DNA of 64,000 nt, from contig NZ_FUYX01000002.1 in assembly GCF_900168195.1 (NCBI RefSeq), forward strand, positions 379,501 to 443,500, read 5' to 3'. The notes under the pieces were generated by a model. The model ran no database searches and had not been told where the DNA came from. It saw only the letters and a program-made list of their open reading frames with translations. Source of the stretch: Allobosea thiooxidans. Lineage in GTDB: Bacteria > Pseudomonadota > Alphaproteobacteria > Rhizobiales > Beijerinckiaceae. The position numbers and the translations under genes are program-made. Of this stretch, positions 17,625-24,718 are shown piece after piece (position 1 is the first letter of the stretch; each line of letters starts with the position of its first letter).

Positions 17625-17972
17625 CTATGATTTGGGGGCGAAGGGGCTGGTCCAGCCGCCACCCTGGGCCGGCGCCTGCGGGGGGAAAGCCTGGGATAGA
17701 TAGTCGAGCAGGATCTTGCGCATCTCTGCGTCCGGCTCCGGCATGTTGTGCTTTTCCGTCATCCAGCGGAGCGTGTCGTCCCAGCGCACGCGATCCATGC
17801 CCTGGCGGGCGACGACTTTCATCGAATGGCAGCCGATGCAGTAGCCGAAGGTCTCGTCGCGGCCGGGGAAGTCCGGCAGGGTCTCGGGGGTCTCTTCCTG
17901 GGCGAAGCTGCCGGCGGAGGAGAGCAGAGCGGCCGCAAGAGCGGCCGCCCGAAGAGCGGAGTGGAACGACAT
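17625..17972 (-). CDS. sorB: Monohaem cytochrome of sulfite dehydrogenase (SorB/SorU-like)
   Basis: A 115-residue protein with signal peptide MSFHSALRAAALAAALLSSA-GSFAQ, haem site CIGCH at 45-49 and the downstream RWDDTLRWMTEKHNMPE segment with possible Met ligand, like cytochrome partners of SorA/SorT. It starts 2 bases after the sorA stop, so the two are surely coexpressed. Role: immediate electron acceptor of the sulfite dehydrogenase in the periplasm. The start at 17972 is chosen because it opens directly on the signal peptide. Confidence 0.82.
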   Translation of the reverse strand: MSFHSALRAAALAAALLSSAGSFAQEETPETLPDFPGRDETFGYCIGCHSMKVVARQGMDRVRWDDTLRWMTEKHNMPEPDAEMRKILLDYLSQAFPPQAPAQGGGWTSPFAPKS

Positions 17973-17974
17973 CG

Positions 17975-19291
17975 TCAACCGACCAGGACGGCGATGCGGT
18001 GGAGCGGATTGGACCCGTAGCCCTGCGGGTTCCAGTTGGTCGCGACATGCGGCTGGGCGACGCCTCGGGAATCCGTGGCGCGGACCCAAAGCTCGAAATA
18101 GCCCTCGCTCGGCAGGGTGATCTGACCGGTCCAGCGGACCCAGTCATAGCGGTTCTTCGGCTTGGCCATCGTCATGGCGTGCCAGCGCTGGCCGGCGTCG
18201 AAGGAAACCTCGACCTTGGCGACCTCGTGGTCGCCGGCCCAGGCGGCGCCGCGCAGCGCGACGTCGCGCGTCGCGGCCGGCAGGCGCGTGCCGTTGGCCG
18301 GGGCGCTGATGATCGAGCGCACCGGCATCGAGGTCAGATCGGTGAAGTTCGTCTTGCCGTCGACATTCGAGCCGGGGACGATCGGGACGGTCGGCACGCG
18401 ATAGGAGGTGCCGCCCATGCCCTGCCCGTCATGCGGCGTCGCGCGCACCAGGATGCGGTTGAGCCATTTCGAGGAGAGCGAGGCCGGCCAGCCGGGAACA
18501 ACGAGGCGCAGCGGTCCGCCATGGATATGCGGCAGCGGCTCGCCATTCATCGCCCAGACGATCAGGGAATGCGGTTCCAGCGCCTTCTCGATCGGCATGC
18601 CGCGCGAGACGGCGTCACGGCCGGTGTCGCCGGAGAGATGCGGGTCGGCGCCGTAATGGCCGGTGAACTTGGCGCTGCTCTTCAGGCCGGCGGCCTTCAG
18701 CACGTCGGCCAGGCGCACGCCGGTCCATTCGGCGCAGCCGGCGCCGCCATGGGTCCATTGATTGCCGCGCGCCGCCGGCTGGTAGAAGGAACGGCCATTG
18801 CCGCCGCATTCCAGCACCATGCGGAAGGTCTGCGGGGCGAAGCGGGATTTCAGCTCCGCGACCGTGAGGGTGAGCGGCTTGTCGACCTCGCCCTCGATCT
18901 TGAGCTGCCAGCCGTCGACATCCTTGATCGGCTCCGGAATCTGGCCGTTGTTGCGGACGAAGAATTTCGCGATCGGCGTGGTGTCGTCATCGAGCAGGTT
19001 CGCCGGGGTCTCGGCGACGAGAGGACGATCCCCCAGCAGGGTCAGGCCCTTGTCCTTGCCCGGATAATCGAAGGGCTGGGGCCCCTTGGGCGGGGCTGCG
19101 GCCGGCGTGCCCTGGGCTGCGGCGGGCGACACCGGCGACAGGCGCGGTAGGCCTCCGGCGGCGAGGCCGAGTGCGGCCAGGCTGCCGCCGAGCACGAGGC
19201 GGCGCGATGCGCGCGAGGTTACGGGACGGTCGGCGGAAGGCGTGGCAGCGGATTCGGCCGCGGCATCCCGCGGCGGCGCTTCATTGAGCAT
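17975..19291 (-). CDS. sorA: Sulfite dehydrogenase molybdenum subunit (SorA/SorT-like)
   Basis: A 438-residue sulfite oxidase family protein. It carries a Tat signal (SRRLVLGG near residue 29, cleavage after about residue 60), the Moco domain with Cys162 in LECGGNGRSFY, and a C-terminal dimerisation domain (GAAWAGDHEVAKVEVSFDAGQRW, then VRATDSRG). It would oxidise sulfite to sulfate in the periplasm. The sulfite may come from SuyAB through the YeiH exporter. It is distinct from SoxC at 30717-31991, which has the same fold. An ECF-type promoter is visible about 35 bases upstream. Confidence 0.87.
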   Translation of the reverse strand: MLNEAPPRDAAAESAATPSADRPVTSRASRRLVLGGSLAALGLAAGGLPRLSPVSPAAAQGTPAAAPPKGPQPFDYPGKDKGLTLLGDRPLVAETPANLLDDDTTPIAKFFVRNNGQIPEPIKDVDGWQLKIEGEVDKPLTLTVAELKSRFAPQTFRMVLECGGNGRSFYQPAARGNQWTHGGAGCAEWTGVRLADVLKAAGLKSSAKFTGHYGADPHLSGDTGRDAVSRGMPIEKALEPHSLIVWAMNGEPLPHIHGGPLRLVVPGWPASLSSKWLNRILVRATPHDGQGMGGTSYRVPTVPIVPGSNVDGKTNFTDLTSMPVRSIISAPANGTRLPAATRDVALRGAAWAGDHEVAKVEVSFDAGQRWHAMTMAKPKNRYDWVRWTGQITLPSEGYFELWVRATDSRGVAQPHVATNWNPQGYGSNPLHRIAVLVG

Positions 19292-19325
19292 GACGTTTCT
19301 CCCGAGGACATATTCCTCAATGGAG

Positions 19326-19353
19326 AAGACGCAGGCCGGCTTCGATTTATTCC
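19326..19353 (-). promoter_or_regulatory. ECF sigma-type promoter upstream of sorA
   Basis: Read on the minus strand, GGAATA (19348-19353) and CGTCTT (19326-19331) are separated by exactly 16 bases. This is a typical ECF -35/-10 arrangement, and it lies 35 bases before the sorA start and just downstream of the ECF sigma/anti-sigma genes. Recognition by that sigma factor is inferred. Confidence 0.6.
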
Positions 19354-19385
19354 AGCTCGCAGGTTTTTCTTTTTGGCCCCGTCGC

Positions 19386-20171
19386 TCAGCCGATGCAGGC
19401 CGGCCGCACGCTGCGCGCCTCGGCCAGCGCCGCGACCTGCTCGCGCGGGACGCCGGGCTCGTCGCGCGTGATCCGGGCGACGAGGGCGGCTATGCCGTCC
19501 AGGCGCACGGCATCGATCCCGCGGCCGAGTAGGGCGTAGCTCGCATGCTCGCCGCGCCAGGCCCGGATCGCGAGTCCGTCGCGATCGCGCATCGCGGGCT
19601 CGGCCGGGAGCGCCGCATCGGCAGGCGCGATCCACAGGCCGACGCGGCAGCCATTCGGGCCGACATAGCCGGCGAGCATGCCGCCGCCGCGGCGGCCGGA
19701 CGGATCGAGCGACAGATGCACGAGACGCAGCGAGGCGAGCGACAGATCGGGCAGGGACGAGGCCTCCGCGCCGGCGAGCTCGACGCCGAGGCGCGCCGGC
19801 GCATCCGGCGGGGATTGAGCCAGCCAGAGCTGGTGGGCGGCGATCGCCGCCGCGAGCGGCGAGGCGCCGGGGCGCAGCCGGTCGCCGCCGAGCATGACTG
19901 CGCCGAGCACGGCGGCGACGAGCAGGGCCGCAGCCCAGGGCATCAGGCGTGCCGCCCTCGGCCGGGCCCGCGGCAGGACGAAGGGCGGCGCGACCTCGGC
20001 CGGAGCGGTTGCCCTGACGGCGGCGCGCAGCCGCGTCAGCGTCGCCACCTTCGCCGCGGCCTGCCGGTCGCGCGCCAGCGCGGCCGCGACCCTCGCAGCA
20101 CGATCCGGCTCCAGCTCGCCATCGACATAGGCGTTGAGCGTGGTCCAGGAGAGGAGGTCGCTGTCGGTCAC
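19386..20171 (-). CDS. Single-pass membrane anti-sigma factor
   Basis: A 261-residue protein. The N-terminal cytoplasmic part has the anti-sigma pattern LNAYVDGELEPDRAARVAAALARD, one transmembrane helix spans about residues 83-106 (MPWAAALLVAAVLGAVMLGG), and about 150 residues lie outside. The zinc motif HxxxCxxC is not present. The GTG start at 20171 lies 7 bases after the sigma factor stop, the usual pairing. It probably holds the adjacent ECF sigma until a periplasmic signal, possibly sulfite, is sensed; the signal is a guess. The family assignment is by architecture. Confidence 0.75.
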   Translation of the reverse strand: MTDSDLLSWTTLNAYVDGELEPDRAARVAAALARDRQAAAKVATLTRLRAAVRATAPAEVAPPFVLPRARPRAARLMPWAAALLVAAVLGAVMLGGDRLRPGASPLAAAIAAHQLWLAQSPPDAPARLGVELAGAEASSLPDLSLASLRLVHLSLDPSGRRGGGMLAGYVGPNGCRVGLWIAPADAALPAEPAMRDRDGLAIRAWRGEHASYALLGRGIDAVRLDGIAALVARITRDEPGVPREQVAALAEARSVRPACIG

Positions 20172-20178
20172 GTGTTCG

Positions 20179-20691
20179 CTAGCTCGTTTGGCGGAGGCGC
20201 GTCGGGAGTGGGTGCAGATTGCCGCCCTCGATCGCATTCAGGAGGGACAGTCGCGCCCGGCTGAGGCGGCTCATCACGGTGCCGACCGGCACGCCGAGGA
20301 TACGCGCGGCCTCGCCGTAGCGAAACCCGGCCAGGTCGACCAGTTCGACGATCTCGCGCTGTGCGGGGTCGAGGCGCTCGAGCGCCTGCCGCACCGTGAT
20401 CGTCGCGATCAACCGATCGTCATGGCGCCAGTCGCCGTCTTCCGGGGCCTCCTCTGCCGCGAGCAGGGCGGCCTGCCCGCGGCGGTGCTCGTCGATCCAG
20501 ATGTTGCGCATGATCGTGAACAGCCAGGCACGCAGATGCTCGTCGTCATCGGGTGGCACGGCGGCCAGCGCCTTCGTCGCGCAGGATTGCAGGAGGTCGG
20601 CGGCATGGTCCCGGCTGCCGCTCAGCCGCAGCCCATAGGAGAACAGGCGCTCCCAATTCTGGCGCAAGGCGCGTTCGACGGTGGCACGCAA
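20179..20691 (-). CDS. ECF family RNA polymerase sigma factor
   Basis: A 170-residue sigma-70 ECF protein. Region 2 includes DHAADLLQSCATKALA and HLRAWLFTIMRNIWIDEHRR; region 4 includes LDPAQREIVELVDLAGFRYGEAARILGVPVGTVMSRLSRAR. The start is TTG at 20691 behind a strong GGAGGGAG. Its gene sits between soxW and the anti-sigma gene, and an ECF promoter motif lies in front of sorA, so it likely controls sulfite oxidation and perhaps itself. Confidence 0.88.
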   Translation of the reverse strand: MRATVERALRQNWERLFSYGLRLSGSRDHAADLLQSCATKALAAVPPDDDEHLRAWLFTIMRNIWIDEHRRGQAALLAAEEAPEDGDWRHDDRLIATITVRQALERLDPAQREIVELVDLAGFRYGEAARILGVPVGTVMSRLSRARLSLLNAIEGGNLHPLPTRLRQTS

Positions 20692-20766
20692 GGACGATCT
20701 CCCTCCGCGATGATCCGTTGCGATCTACCCCAACAGCGCGCCGGGCTCCAGAGCGGGAAGAGGCGG

Positions 20767-21285
20767 TCAGGTTCCGCCGCGGACCGTGCGGAACAGCGCA
20801 AGGAAGGCCTCCGGCTCGGGAAGCGAGGCCATTCGCGCCGCTTCCCGTTCCTGCGGGCGGCGGGCGGCGAGGCCCTCGGCACTGGCCGGAAAGAACTGGA
20901 TCGCCGGCGTCCCGACGATGCCATAGCGCGCGGCGAACGCCTTCTCGCTCAGCTTCGTGCCGTCGAAATCGGTCACCTCGCGCGCGCCGAGGATGTTGAG
21001 GTGGAGGATCGCGAAGTTCTCGCGGATATAGGCTTCGGTGGCCGGATCGGCGAGGTGGACCTCATGCATGCGCCGGCAGGCGGGGCAGTTGCGCAGGCCC
21101 CACAGGATCGCGAAGCGCTTGCCGTCGCGGCTGGCGGTTCCGAGGTCCTCGGCGAGGTCGAGGAAGCTGTCGAGATACCATTCGGTTTGGTAGAGCCCGT
21201 CCTCGCTCAGGCGGGCCTTGCCATATGCCGGGGCGAGGCCGGCCATCACCGCCAAGCCAGCTGCCATCTCGCGTCGCGTAATCAC
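20767..21285 (-). CDS. soxW: Periplasmic thioredoxin SoxW
   Basis: A 172-residue thioredoxin-like protein with an N-terminal signal segment and redox motif CPAC (Cys67 and Cys70) in GLRNCPACRRMHEVH, plus a YGIVGTPAIQFF cis-proline segment. SoxW-type proteins keep Sox components in reduced form. The start is GTG at 21285 behind GGGAGGCG. No SoxV/CcdA electron donor gene is nearby. It is divergent from soxS, with a small inverted repeat in the gap, and lies 75 bases upstream of the ECF sigma gene. Confidence 0.8.
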   Translation of the reverse strand: MITRREMAAGLAVMAGLAPAYGKARLSEDGLYQTEWYLDSFLDLAEDLGTASRDGKRFAILWGLRNCPACRRMHEVHLADPATEAYIRENFAILHLNILGAREVTDFDGTKLSEKAFAARYGIVGTPAIQFFPASAEGLAARRPQEREAARMASLPEPEAFLALFRTVRGGT

Positions 21286-21325
21286 GGTGTCGCCTCCCTC
21301 ATGCGCCTTCCGCGGCTCTGGTATA

Positions 21326-21347
21326 AACATATGAATACGACTATGTT
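21326..21347. promoter_or_regulatory. Inverted repeat between soxW and soxS
   Basis: The 6-base arms AACATA (21326-21331) and TATGTT (21342-21347) are separated by 10 bases in an AT-rich spot just before soxS. It is a candidate operator for SoxR, the ArsR-type repressor encoded two genes downstream. No experimentally known consensus is being matched. Confidence 0.45.
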
Positions 21348-21353
21348 CAGCGC

Positions 21354-21758
21354 ATGTTTGCAAGCGGAAGACATCGGGTACGAGCGGCCGCAGCCTTCGC
21401 GCTGTGGATCGGAGCGTCGATGCCCGCGCTTGCCGCCGAGCTCGTGATGTATACCCGCGACAGCTGTCCCTTCTGCCGGCGCTTCGAGCGCGAGGTCGCG
21501 CCGGTCTATGCGGCGACGCCGGAGGGCAGGCGGGCTCCGCTGAGGCGCGTCGAGCTGCCGGCCGGCGGCATCCGCGGCGGCGGGCTGAACGAGCCGGTGA
21601 TCGCGACGCCGACCTTCGTGCTGGTCGATGACGGGCGCGAACGCGGCCGCATCACCGGTTATCTCAACGACGACATGTTCTGGGGTTTGCTTGGACGGCT
21701 CGTTGCTGGCATTGACACTGCGGAACGGACCCAGGAACACCGAGCGGAGACGCCATGA
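21354..21758 (+). CDS. soxS: Periplasmic thioredoxin-like SoxS
   Basis: A 134-residue protein with a signal sequence (to about Ala28), redox motif CPFC (Cys38, Cys41) in YTRDSCPFCRRFEREV, and a cis-proline segment ATPTFVLVDDG. In Paracoccus, SoxS reactivates SoxYZ and its gene is paired with soxR, as here. The stop overlaps soxR by 4 bases (ATGA). The inverted repeat at 21326-21347 lies just upstream. Confidence 0.82.
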   Translation: MFASGRHRVRAAAAFALWIGASMPALAAELVMYTRDSCPFCRRFEREVAPVYAATPEGRRAPLRRVELPAGGIRGGGLNEPVIATPTFVLVDDGRERGRITGYLNDDMFWGLLGRLVAGIDTAERTQEHRAETP

Positions 21759-22135
21759 CCGCGATTGTCTCGAAGGCGCTCGAAACCGAGCTGCGCGACG
21801 GCGCCGAATTCTCGCCGGAGCTCGACCAGCTCATGCGCAAGGCGCGCAAGGCGAGCGATTTCCTCAAGGCGCTCTCGCATGAGAACCGGCTGCTGCTGCT
21901 CTGCCTGCTCGCCGAGCGGGAGCGCACGGTGACCGAGCTCGAGAACCTGCTGTCGCTGCGCCAGCCAATGGTCTCGCAGCAGCTCGCGCGCCTGCGGCTC
22001 GACCAGCTCGTCACCACCCGCCGCGACGGCAAGGCGATCTATTACAGCCTCGCCAATGACGATGTCCGGCGCGTCATCGCCGTGATCTACGACATCTTCT
22101 GCGGCACCGCCGCAGGCGAAAACGTCAAATCGTGA
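21755..22135 (+). CDS. soxR: ArsR family sulfur-responsive repressor SoxR
   Basis: A 126-residue winged-helix protein (KALSHENRLLLLCLLAERERTVTELENLL, then LRQPMVSQQLARLRLDQLVTTRRDGKAIYYSL). Cys50 and Cys116 are 66 residues apart, the same spacing as the reactive pair of BigR/SqrR persulfide sensors. SoxR represses sox genes and releases DNA on reaction with sulfane sulfur or thiosulfate-derived species. It is coupled to soxS and followed 31 bases later by the SoxT-like transporter gene. Confidence 0.87.
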   Translation: MTAIVSKALETELRDGAEFSPELDQLMRKARKASDFLKALSHENRLLLLCLLAERERTVTELENLLSLRQPMVSQQLARLRLDQLVTTRRDGKAIYYSLANDDVRRVIAVIYDIFCGTAAGENVKS

Positions 22136-22166
22136 CTGCTCGTCGGTTGGCGCGGCATTTGCGGCG

Positions 22167-23240
22167 ATGACCGAGCTGTCCGCCTGGGCCGCGACGCTGG
22201 TCGGTGTCCTGGCGGGCGCAGCCTGCGGCTTCACGGTGCGGCGAGCGCGCCTATGCTCCTTCGGAGCGATCGAGGATGCCTGGATGGGAGGCGACACGCG
22301 TCGCTTGCGGGTCTTCGGGCTCGCGCTTGCGATCGCGCTCGTCGGGGCGCAGGGCTTCATCGGCCTGGGCCTGCTCGACCCTGCCAGCTCGACCTATGTG
22401 CAGCCGGGCCTGCCCTGGCTCTCGATCCTCTTCGGCAGCACGCTGTTCGGCCTCGGCATGGCGCTGGTCGGCACCTGCGGCTTCGGCTGCCTGGTGCGTC
22501 TCGGCGCGGGTGACCTGCGCAGCCTGATCGTGATGATAGTCTTCGGCGCAGTCGCCTATGCGACGCTGCGCGGAATGTTCGCGCCGATCCGGATCGAGAT
22601 CATCGAGCGGGTCTACTGGCCGGTCCCAGGCGGCCTCAAGGCCGATCTCGCCAGCATCCTCGCCTATCTCGGCGTTCCGCAGGCGCGCATTGCGATCACG
22701 GTCGCCGCCGCGCCGGTGCTGGTCGCGGTGGTCGTTGCCGATCGCCGCCTGCGGCGCTCGCCGCGGCTGCTGCTCGCGGGCGCCACGCTCGGGCTCGCCG
22801 TCGTCGCCGGCTGGTGGGTGACGGGAGTGGCGGTCGACGCCTTCGAGACCGTGCCGCGGGCCCAGAGCCTGACCTTCGTCTCGCCGGTCGGTCGCGCGCT
22901 CTATGCGGTGCTGACCGCGCCGGCGGCGCTGCTCGAATTCGGGATCGCGACCCTGGTCGGGGTGACGCTGGGCTCGTTCCTGTCGGCGCTCTACGACCGC
23001 GAGTTCCGCTGGGAAGCCTTCGACGACGACCGCGAGATGCGCAGACACCTCGCCGGCGCGGTGCTGATGGGCGGGGGCGGCGTGCTCGCCGGCGGCTGCA
23101 CGATCGGGCAGGGGATCTCGGCCGGCTCGATGATGGCGCTGTCCTGGCCGCTGGCCATCCTGGGAATGATGCTGGGCGCGCGGATCGGCATCGCCTTCCT
23201 GGTGGAGGGCTCGATCAGGGGCCTCTGGCAGCATCGCTGA
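22167..23240 (+). CDS. soxT: YeeE/YedE family thiosulfate transporter (SoxT-like)
   Basis: A 357-residue membrane protein with two YeeE/YedE halves. The conserved cysteines and glycines are visible in RRARLCSFGAIEDAW, GMALVGTCGFGCLVRLGAG and GGGVLAGGCTIGQGIS. TsuA of this family imports thiosulfate, and soxT genes of this family accompany soxSR in other sulfur oxidisers. Its gene follows soxR by 31 bases, and its 3' end overlaps the convergent ArsR gene by 26 bases. Confidence 0.83.
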   Translation: MTELSAWAATLVGVLAGAACGFTVRRARLCSFGAIEDAWMGGDTRRLRVFGLALAIALVGAQGFIGLGLLDPASSTYVQPGLPWLSILFGSTLFGLGMALVGTCGFGCLVRLGAGDLRSLIVMIVFGAVAYATLRGMFAPIRIEIIERVYWPVPGGLKADLASILAYLGVPQARIAITVAAAPVLVAVVVADRRLRRSPRLLLAGATLGLAVVAGWWVTGVAVDAFETVPRAQSLTFVSPVGRALYAVLTAPAALLEFGIATLVGVTLGSFLSALYDREFRWEAFDDDREMRRHLAGAVLMGGGGVLAGGCTIGQGISAGSMMALSWPLAILGMMLGARIGIAFLVEGSIRGLWQHR

Positions 23241-23565
23241 CCGGGCCGGCTTCGGCGCAGTAGAGCGCATGAAGCGTCTCCAGCACGGCCACCGCCTGGG
23301 GGCTGGCCAGCGTGAACAGGACCGAGACGCCCCGCCTGCGGGCCGCGATCAGCCCAAGCCGCCGCAGCTGCGACAGATGGGCCGCCACGCCAGCCAGACT
23401 CAGACCGGTGACCTGGGCGAGCTCGGCTGCCGCCGCCTCTCCCTCCACCAGCCGGCAGAGAATAGCGAGGCGACGCGGATTCGCCATGGCGGCGAGCAAG
23501 GATGCGGCTTCCGCGATCGGCGGGGTGACCGGCGCGGCCTGGATATCGGTTTTCCCGATTGACAT
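23215..23565 (-). CDS. ArsR family regulator with BigR/SqrR-type cysteine pair
   Basis: A 116-residue winged-helix protein. Cys37 (RLAILCRLVEGE) and Cys103 (LHALYCAEAG) are 66 residues apart, as in BigR and SqrR, where they form a di- or trisulfide on exposure to sulfide or persulfide. The recognition helix, LSLAGVAAHLSQLRRLGLI, differs from the usual LSQSALSQHLAKLR. It diverges from a split YeeE/YedE transporter operon with a rhodanese, as expected for a local persulfide-sensing repressor. The AT-rich gap upstream probably holds its operator. Confidence 0.82.
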   Translation of the reverse strand: MSIGKTDIQAAPVTPPIAEAASLLAAMANPRRLAILCRLVEGEAAAAELAQVTGLSLAGVAAHLSQLRRLGLIAARRRGVSVLFTLASPQAVAVLETLHALYCAEAGPVSDAARGP

Positions 23566-23616
23566 ATCTTATTTTCAATATATATGGATTTTTCGATCTT
23601 ATTATAGGAGGCAGCC
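23566..23616. promoter_or_regulatory. AT-rich divergent control region with direct repeats
   Basis: This gap is strongly AT-rich. ATCTTATT occurs twice (23566-23573 and 23596-23603), flanking an ATATATAT core. It probably contains the promoter of the transporter operon and the operator of the ArsR regulator, whose start codon is at 23565. It ends in a perfect AGGAGG at about 23606-23611. Confidence 0.5.
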
Positions 23617-23745
23617 TTGGTCAATCTCGTGCCGCCAGGTCGGGGACCTTGCTCCGTCGGCAACGCGCGTCGCCGATCCACCGCCAGACGAAGCTGCCCG
23701 GCCCATGTGCTGGGAGCGCATTCCTGCCCTTCGGGACACCGCTGA
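23617..23745 (+). CDS. Possible 42-residue leader peptide, Arg- and Cys-rich
   Basis: A TTG codon at 23617 lies 5 bases after a perfect AGGAGG and opens a 42-codon frame ending in TGA at 23743-23745, one base before the ATG of the transporter gene. The product has four cysteines and many arginines. It resembles nothing I recognise. It may be a translated leader coupling the transporter to a sulfur signal, or a chance frame with a real ribosome binding site whose gene was truncated. Confidence 0.3.
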   Translation: MVNLVPPGRGPCSVGNARRRSTARRSCPAHVLGAHSCPSGHR

Positions 23746-23746
23746 C

Positions 23747-24175
23747 ATGATCGAGACATCCTTTACGCCGCTGGCCTCGCTCCTCGGTGGGGCGGTGATC
23801 GGGGCGGCCGCCGTGATGCTGATGGCGTTCGAGGGCCGCATCGCCGGGATCAGCGGGATCCTGTCGCGGCTGCTGCCCCCCGCTCCCGAACGCCCCGCTG
23901 CGGGCCGCGTCGCGTTCGTCGCCGGGTTGATCGCGGCGCCCATCGTTACCTTCGCATTCACCGGAGCCTGGCCGGTGCCGCAGATCGCGAGCGGGCTGCC
24001 CGTGCTGATCGTGGCGGGCCTGCTCGTCGGGTTCGGTTCCGTCTGGGGCAATGGTTGCACCTCCGGCCATGGCATCTGTGGCCTGTCGCGCTTCTCCCTG
24101 CGTTCGGCCATCGCCGTCGCCGTCTTCATGACGACTGCGATCGCGACGGTCTTCGTCGTCAGGCACATCCTGTGA
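23747..24175 (+). CDS. YeeE/YedE half-transporter, first part
   Basis: A 142-residue, four-helix membrane protein. It has the YeeE/YedE signature FGSVWGNGCTSGHGICGLSRFSLRS, with two conserved cysteines at the sulfur-conducting site. It pairs with the next gene, which codes for the other half, as in PmpA/PmpB. The pair probably moves a sulfur species such as thiosulfate or a persulfide across the membrane. The ATG at 23747 is one base past the stop of the short upstream frame. Confidence 0.82.
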   Translation: MIETSFTPLASLLGGAVIGAAAVMLMAFEGRIAGISGILSRLLPPAPERPAAGRVAFVAGLIAAPIVTFAFTGAWPVPQIASGLPVLIVAGLLVGFGSVWGNGCTSGHGICGLSRFSLRSAIAVAVFMTTAIATVFVVRHIL

Positions 24176-24183
24176 GGTCGCCC

Positions 24184-24642
24184 ATGTCGATCCTGATCCA
24201 GTTCGCGGCGGGGCTCGTCTTCGGAATCGGGCTGATCGTCGCCGGCATGTCCGATCCGGCGAAGGTGCTGAATTTTCTCGACCTCGGCGCGATTCCGAGC
24301 GGCGGCTGGGATGCGAGCCTGCTCTTCGTCATGGCGGGCGGCGTCGCCGTCACCACGCTCGGCTACCGCTTCGTCCTGGCGTGGCCGCGACCGCTCCTGG
24401 CGGAACGCTTTTCCCTGCCGGCGGCCGGAAGGCCCGATGCTCGGCTGCTGACCGGCGCCGCATTGTTCGGCATCGGCTGGGGCTTGGCCGGGTTCTGCCC
24501 CGGCCCGGCGCTGGTCGCTACCTTGACCGGCGGCATGCCGGCGCTGGTCTTCCTCGCCGCGATGCTGGCCGGCATGACGCTCGCCCGCTGGAGAGCCTCG
24601 GCCAAGGCGCCCCTGCCGATGCAGGAGCGCGGCCGCGCCTGA
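24184..24642 (+). CDS. YeeE/YedE half-transporter, second part (DUF6691, PmpB-like)
   Basis: A 152-residue membrane protein. It carries GLIVAGMSDPAKVLNFLDLGAIPSGGWDASL near the N-terminus and FGIGWGLAGFCPGPALVATLTGG near the C-terminus. These are the DUF6691 half of split YeeE/YedE transporters. It begins 8 bases after its partner and ends in a short polar tail. The FCPGP cysteine is the usual conserved one. Confidence 0.82.
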   Translation: MSILIQFAAGLVFGIGLIVAGMSDPAKVLNFLDLGAIPSGGWDASLLFVMAGGVAVTTLGYRFVLAWPRPLLAERFSLPAAGRPDARLLTGAALFGIGWGLAGFCPGPALVATLTGGMPALVFLAAMLAGMTLARWRASAKAPLPMQERGRA

Positions 24643-24718
24643 AAAACGCCGCCGCGCTGCTGCCCATGCGCCGGCGCGACGATTCCATCCGAATACGCGA
24701 CATGACGAGGAGGTTGCG

